6,989 nucleotides of DNA. Source: an uncultured Campylobacter sp. (lineage in GTDB: Bacteria; Campylobacterota; Campylobacteria; Campylobacterales; Campylobacteraceae). The DNA lies in NCBI RefSeq assembly GCF_938018035.1, contig NZ_CALIJF010000034.1:1-6989 (forward strand), in the 5' to 3' direction. How positions within the stretch are numbered: the stretch's first letter is position 1; every line of letters begins with the position of its first letter. Of this stretch, positions 5,961-6,989 are shown one piece after another. A model generated the notes under the pieces. It was not told where the DNA came from and searched no databases. It saw nothing but the letters and a program-made list of their open reading frames with translations. The position numbers and the translations under genes were made by a program.

Positions 5961-5985
5961 TGCAAAAATTTTATGAAATTTTGCA
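5961..5985. repeat. Inverted repeat with one bulge
   Basis: TGCAAAAATTT and AAATTTTGCA pair with one extra A in the left arm. This is the positional counterpart of the repeat at 5838-5863 in the longer repeat unit: the inner G-C pair of that copy is an A-T pair here, while the neighbouring C-G pair has become a bulge. Confidence 0.7.
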
Positions 5986-6036
5986 GCTCGTGCGCGACGC
6001 GATAAATTGCATGGAGCTAAAACAGCAATCGCGCGG

Positions 6037-6054
6037 TAAATTTCATAAAATTTA
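6037..6054. repeat. Inverted repeat, 7-bp arms
   Basis: TAAATTT and AAATTTA flank the 4-nt loop CATA. This is a weaker AT-only stem. Confidence 0.65.
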
Positions 6055-6079
6055 AGCAGAGAGGCGCAGCAAAATCCGA

Positions 6080-6085
6080 TATAAT
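6080..6085 (+). promoter_or_regulatory. Candidate -10 box (TATAAT) for the permease gene
   Basis: A perfect TATAAT sits 147 nt before the permease ATG. No good -35 is seen, as is usual for Campylobacter sigma70 promoters. Transcription would start near 6092, at the left edge of a palindrome (6093-6106), and give a leader of about 140 nt. Inferred from sequence alone. Confidence 0.5.
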
Positions 6086-6116
6086 TCCGCGAAATTTTAT
6101 AAAATTGCACGGAATT
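6083..6116. repeat. Nested palindrome overlapping the candidate promoter
   Basis: A perfect 14-bp palindrome, AATTTTATAAAATT (6093-6106), lies inside an outer pair AATTCCG (6083-6089) and CGGAATT (6110-6116), separated by CGA and GCA. The structure begins within the TATAAT box and covers the expected transcription start, the position of an operator. No regulator is identified. Confidence 0.6.
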
Positions 6117-6130
6117 TTAGCAGGCGCTCG

Positions 6131-6150
6131 CATGCGTTTTACGGCGCATG
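6131..6150 (+). promoter_or_regulatory. Leader hairpin, 6-bp arms
   Basis: CATGCG and CGCATG pair around TTTTACGG. It lies in the presumed leader of the permease gene. The stem is GC-rich but short, with no following T-run. Confidence 0.4.
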
Positions 6151-6183
6151 GTGGTTTGCGATCGTAATTGCGCGGAATTTTTT

Positions 6184-6209
6184 GCAGACACTCGCGGGCG
6201 CCCGTCTGC
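6184..6209 (+). promoter_or_regulatory. Leader hairpin just before the permease ribosome site
   Basis: GCAGAC (6184-6189) and GTCTGC (6204-6209) enclose a GC-rich loop that itself contains the palindrome CGGGCGCCCG (6195-6204), which competes for the same bases at one edge. The right arm ends 13 nt before the AAGGA. It might influence translation of the permease, but no ligand-binding class is recognised. Confidence 0.45.
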
Positions 6210-6222
6210 GTAATTTGAAAAA

Positions 6223-6227
6223 AAGGA
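6223..6227 (+). promoter_or_regulatory. Ribosome binding site fixing the permease start
   Basis: AAGGA ends 5 nt before the ATG at 6233 in an A-rich context (GAAAAAAAGGACAAAA). It is the strongest ribosome site in the window and supports the chosen start. Confidence 0.85.
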
Positions 6228-6232
6228 CAAAA

Positions 6233-6989
6233 ATGGAGCTTGAGCTTTGGCAGTTTGCGGTGCTTTTTGCGGCGGCGTTTTTCGGCGGATTTATCGACTC
6301 GATCGCGGGTGGCGGCGGGCTGATCTCGCTGCCTGCGCTGCTTGCCGTGGGCGTTCCGCCGCATGTAGCGATCGCCACAAATAGATTTCAAGGCAGTTTC
6401 GGAAGTTTCACCGCCGCTTTAAATTTCATCCGCAAGGGCTATGTCGATGCGGCGGAGATCCTGCGCGGCGTGATTTTTACGTTCGTAGGCGGGCTCGTCG
6501 GCGCTTATGTCCTGCTCCTAATCGATGCGAAATTCCTAAACTACCTCATTCCGATCCTACTGCTGGCGCTTTTCTTTTATATGATTTTTTCGCCGAACCT
6601 AGGCGAAGCGCCCGCCAAACCCAAGATGTCAAAAAAGAGCTTTTACGCGATTTTTGGGCTTGTTTTAGGGTTTTACGACGGATTTTTCGGCCCTGGTACG
6701 GGCTCGTTTTGGACGTTTGCACTCGTGGGAATTTTAGGGCTTTATATGAAAAAGGCGGTCGCACACACGAAAGTTTTAAATTTCACCTCAAACATCGTCT
6801 CTTTGGGCGTTTTTATCATCGGCGGGCAAATTTTATGGCTCGTCGGAGCGGTGATGGCGGTCGGACAGATCGCGGGCAGCTTCGCAGGCTCAAGCCTAGT
6901 GATGCGATGCGACGTAAAATTCGTGCGCAAGATGCTTCTGCTCGTCGTTGCCGCCACGATTTTAAAGCTACTTTACGGACTGATTGCAA
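6233..6989 (+). CDS. TSUP family permease (YfcA/TauE/SafE-like), 3' end cut by the window
   Basis: A membrane permease of the TSUP/DUF81 family. Members move small, often sulfur-containing anions (sulfite, sulfoacetate and others) across the inner membrane; the substrate here cannot be read. The 252 codons visible run off the window without a stop. Related YfcA proteins have about 250-270 residues, so only a few are missing. Evidence: FFGGFIDSIAGGGGLISLPALLAVGVPP (16-43) with the family's AGGGG motif, then ATNRFQGSFGSF (48-59), and in the second half FYDGFFGPGTGSFW (147-160) and HTKVLNFTSNIVSL (178-191). These two related halves reflect the internal duplication of the family. A short charged loop (121-136) lies between them. 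About eight hydrophobic segments are visible. It has its own ribosome site and probably its own promoter within the long repeat tract, so it is likely transcribed separately from the upstream operon. Confidence 0.92.
   Translation, partial: MELELWQFAVLFAAAFFGGFIDSIAGGGGLISLPALLAVGVPPHVAIATNRFQGSFGSFTAALNFIRKGYVDAAEILRGVIFTFVGGLVGAYVLLLIDAKFLNYLIPILLLALFFYMIFSPNLGEAPAKPKMSKKSFYAIFGLVLGFYDGFFGPGTGSFWTFALVGILGLYMKKAVAHTKVLNFTSNIVSLGVFIIGGQILWLVGAVMAVGQIAGSFAGSSLVMRCDVKFVRKMLLLVVAATILKLLYGLIA

Larger units (their letters stand above)
5733..6103. repeat. Diverged tandem repeat, period about 96-126 nt
   Basis: The 12-mer AAATTTTATRRA recurs at 5733, 5843, 5966 and 6092 (gaps 110, 123 and 126 nt). 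Between these, a second landmark recurs: GCATAAAT-AGGGCTGACTT at 5787-5805 and GCATAAATTTATAGGGCTG plus TCTT at 5905-5927. A weaker third copy, GATAAATTGCATGGAGCT, lies at 6001-6018. After the landmark, both strong copies continue with G(G/A)ATTTTG and later GCGT(G/T)(C/G)C before the next 12-mer. Order and spacing are conserved well enough to support duplication followed by divergence and small indels. Confidence 0.6.
5702..6232. other. 531-nt gene-free tract with repeats and small inverted repeats
   Basis: No gene is supported here on either strand. Minus-strand open frames exist, but they merely translate the AAATTT repeats (Lys/Phe/Tyr-rich, no domain, weak starts). No tRNA or rRNA was recognised. 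The tract holds a diverged long-period repeat, at least six inverted repeats with AAATTT-like cores, a TATAAT promoter candidate and two leader hairpins before the permease gene. RAATTY occurs 17 times by hand count. Confidence 0.75.

Noticed and set aside
5733..6103. CRISPR array
   Set aside because: The repeated words are too diverged and too unevenly spaced, have no constant-length repeat plus unique spacers, and no cas genes are present.
5539..6110. Several Lys/Phe/Tyr-rich minus-strand open frames in the intergenic tract
   Set aside because: They read through AAATTT repeats and hairpins, overlap one another, lack ribosome sites and show no domain. They are best explained as repeat translation.
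6017..6391. Minus-strand open frame across the start of the permease gene
   Set aside because: Basic, low-complexity product antisense to a well-supported TSUP gene; no family resemblance.

Overview
The window reads as a Campylobacter-type (Epsilonproteobacteria/Campylobacterota) chromosome segment. The evidence is the 16S rRNA methyltransferase and MidA-like sequences, the tight head-to-tail gene packing, and the constant use of AAATTT-type words in a genome of otherwise moderate GC. An oral, C. gracilis-like species is my best guess, but the species is inferred from style and not proven.

Layout. Positions 1-286 are non-coding and hold short tandem repeats (two 10-nt units, five 15-nt units, three 20-nt units), followed by a plausible promoter. 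From 287 to 5701 there is one dense plus-strand operon of six genes: a TRIC/UPF0126 membrane channel, argD, a MidA/NDUFAF7-like methyltransferase, a 110-residue acidic protein of unknown function, rsmD, and a TIGR02757/DUF2400 protein. Every junction overlaps (ATGA, GTGA, TGATG, 8 nt, ATGA), so translation is probably coupled throughout. Positions 5702-6232 are a 531-nt gene-free stretch filled with a diverged tandem repeat (about 96-126 nt) and six or more small inverted repeats centred on AAATTT-like cores. A TSUP-family (YfcA/TauE-like) permease follows from 6233 and runs off the window with only a few residues missing.

The genes do not form one pathway. They combine arginine biosynthesis, rRNA and probable protein methylation, a cation channel and an anion permease, as is common in Campylobacter operons.

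The most unusual features are: (i) rsmD has about 275 extra codons of Asn/Ser/Gly/Cys-rich tandem-repeat sequence placed between its SAM-binding half and its DPPF catalytic motif; (ii) the MidA-like gene has a smaller low-complexity insert just before its own SAM motif; (iii) the two non-coding stretches and the rsmD insert are all dense in RAATTY hexamers. In C. jejuni this hexamer is the CtsM methylation motif that governs DNA uptake. I propose that these tracts belong to one repeat-spreading process, possibly linked to DNA self-recognition. This is a hypothesis.
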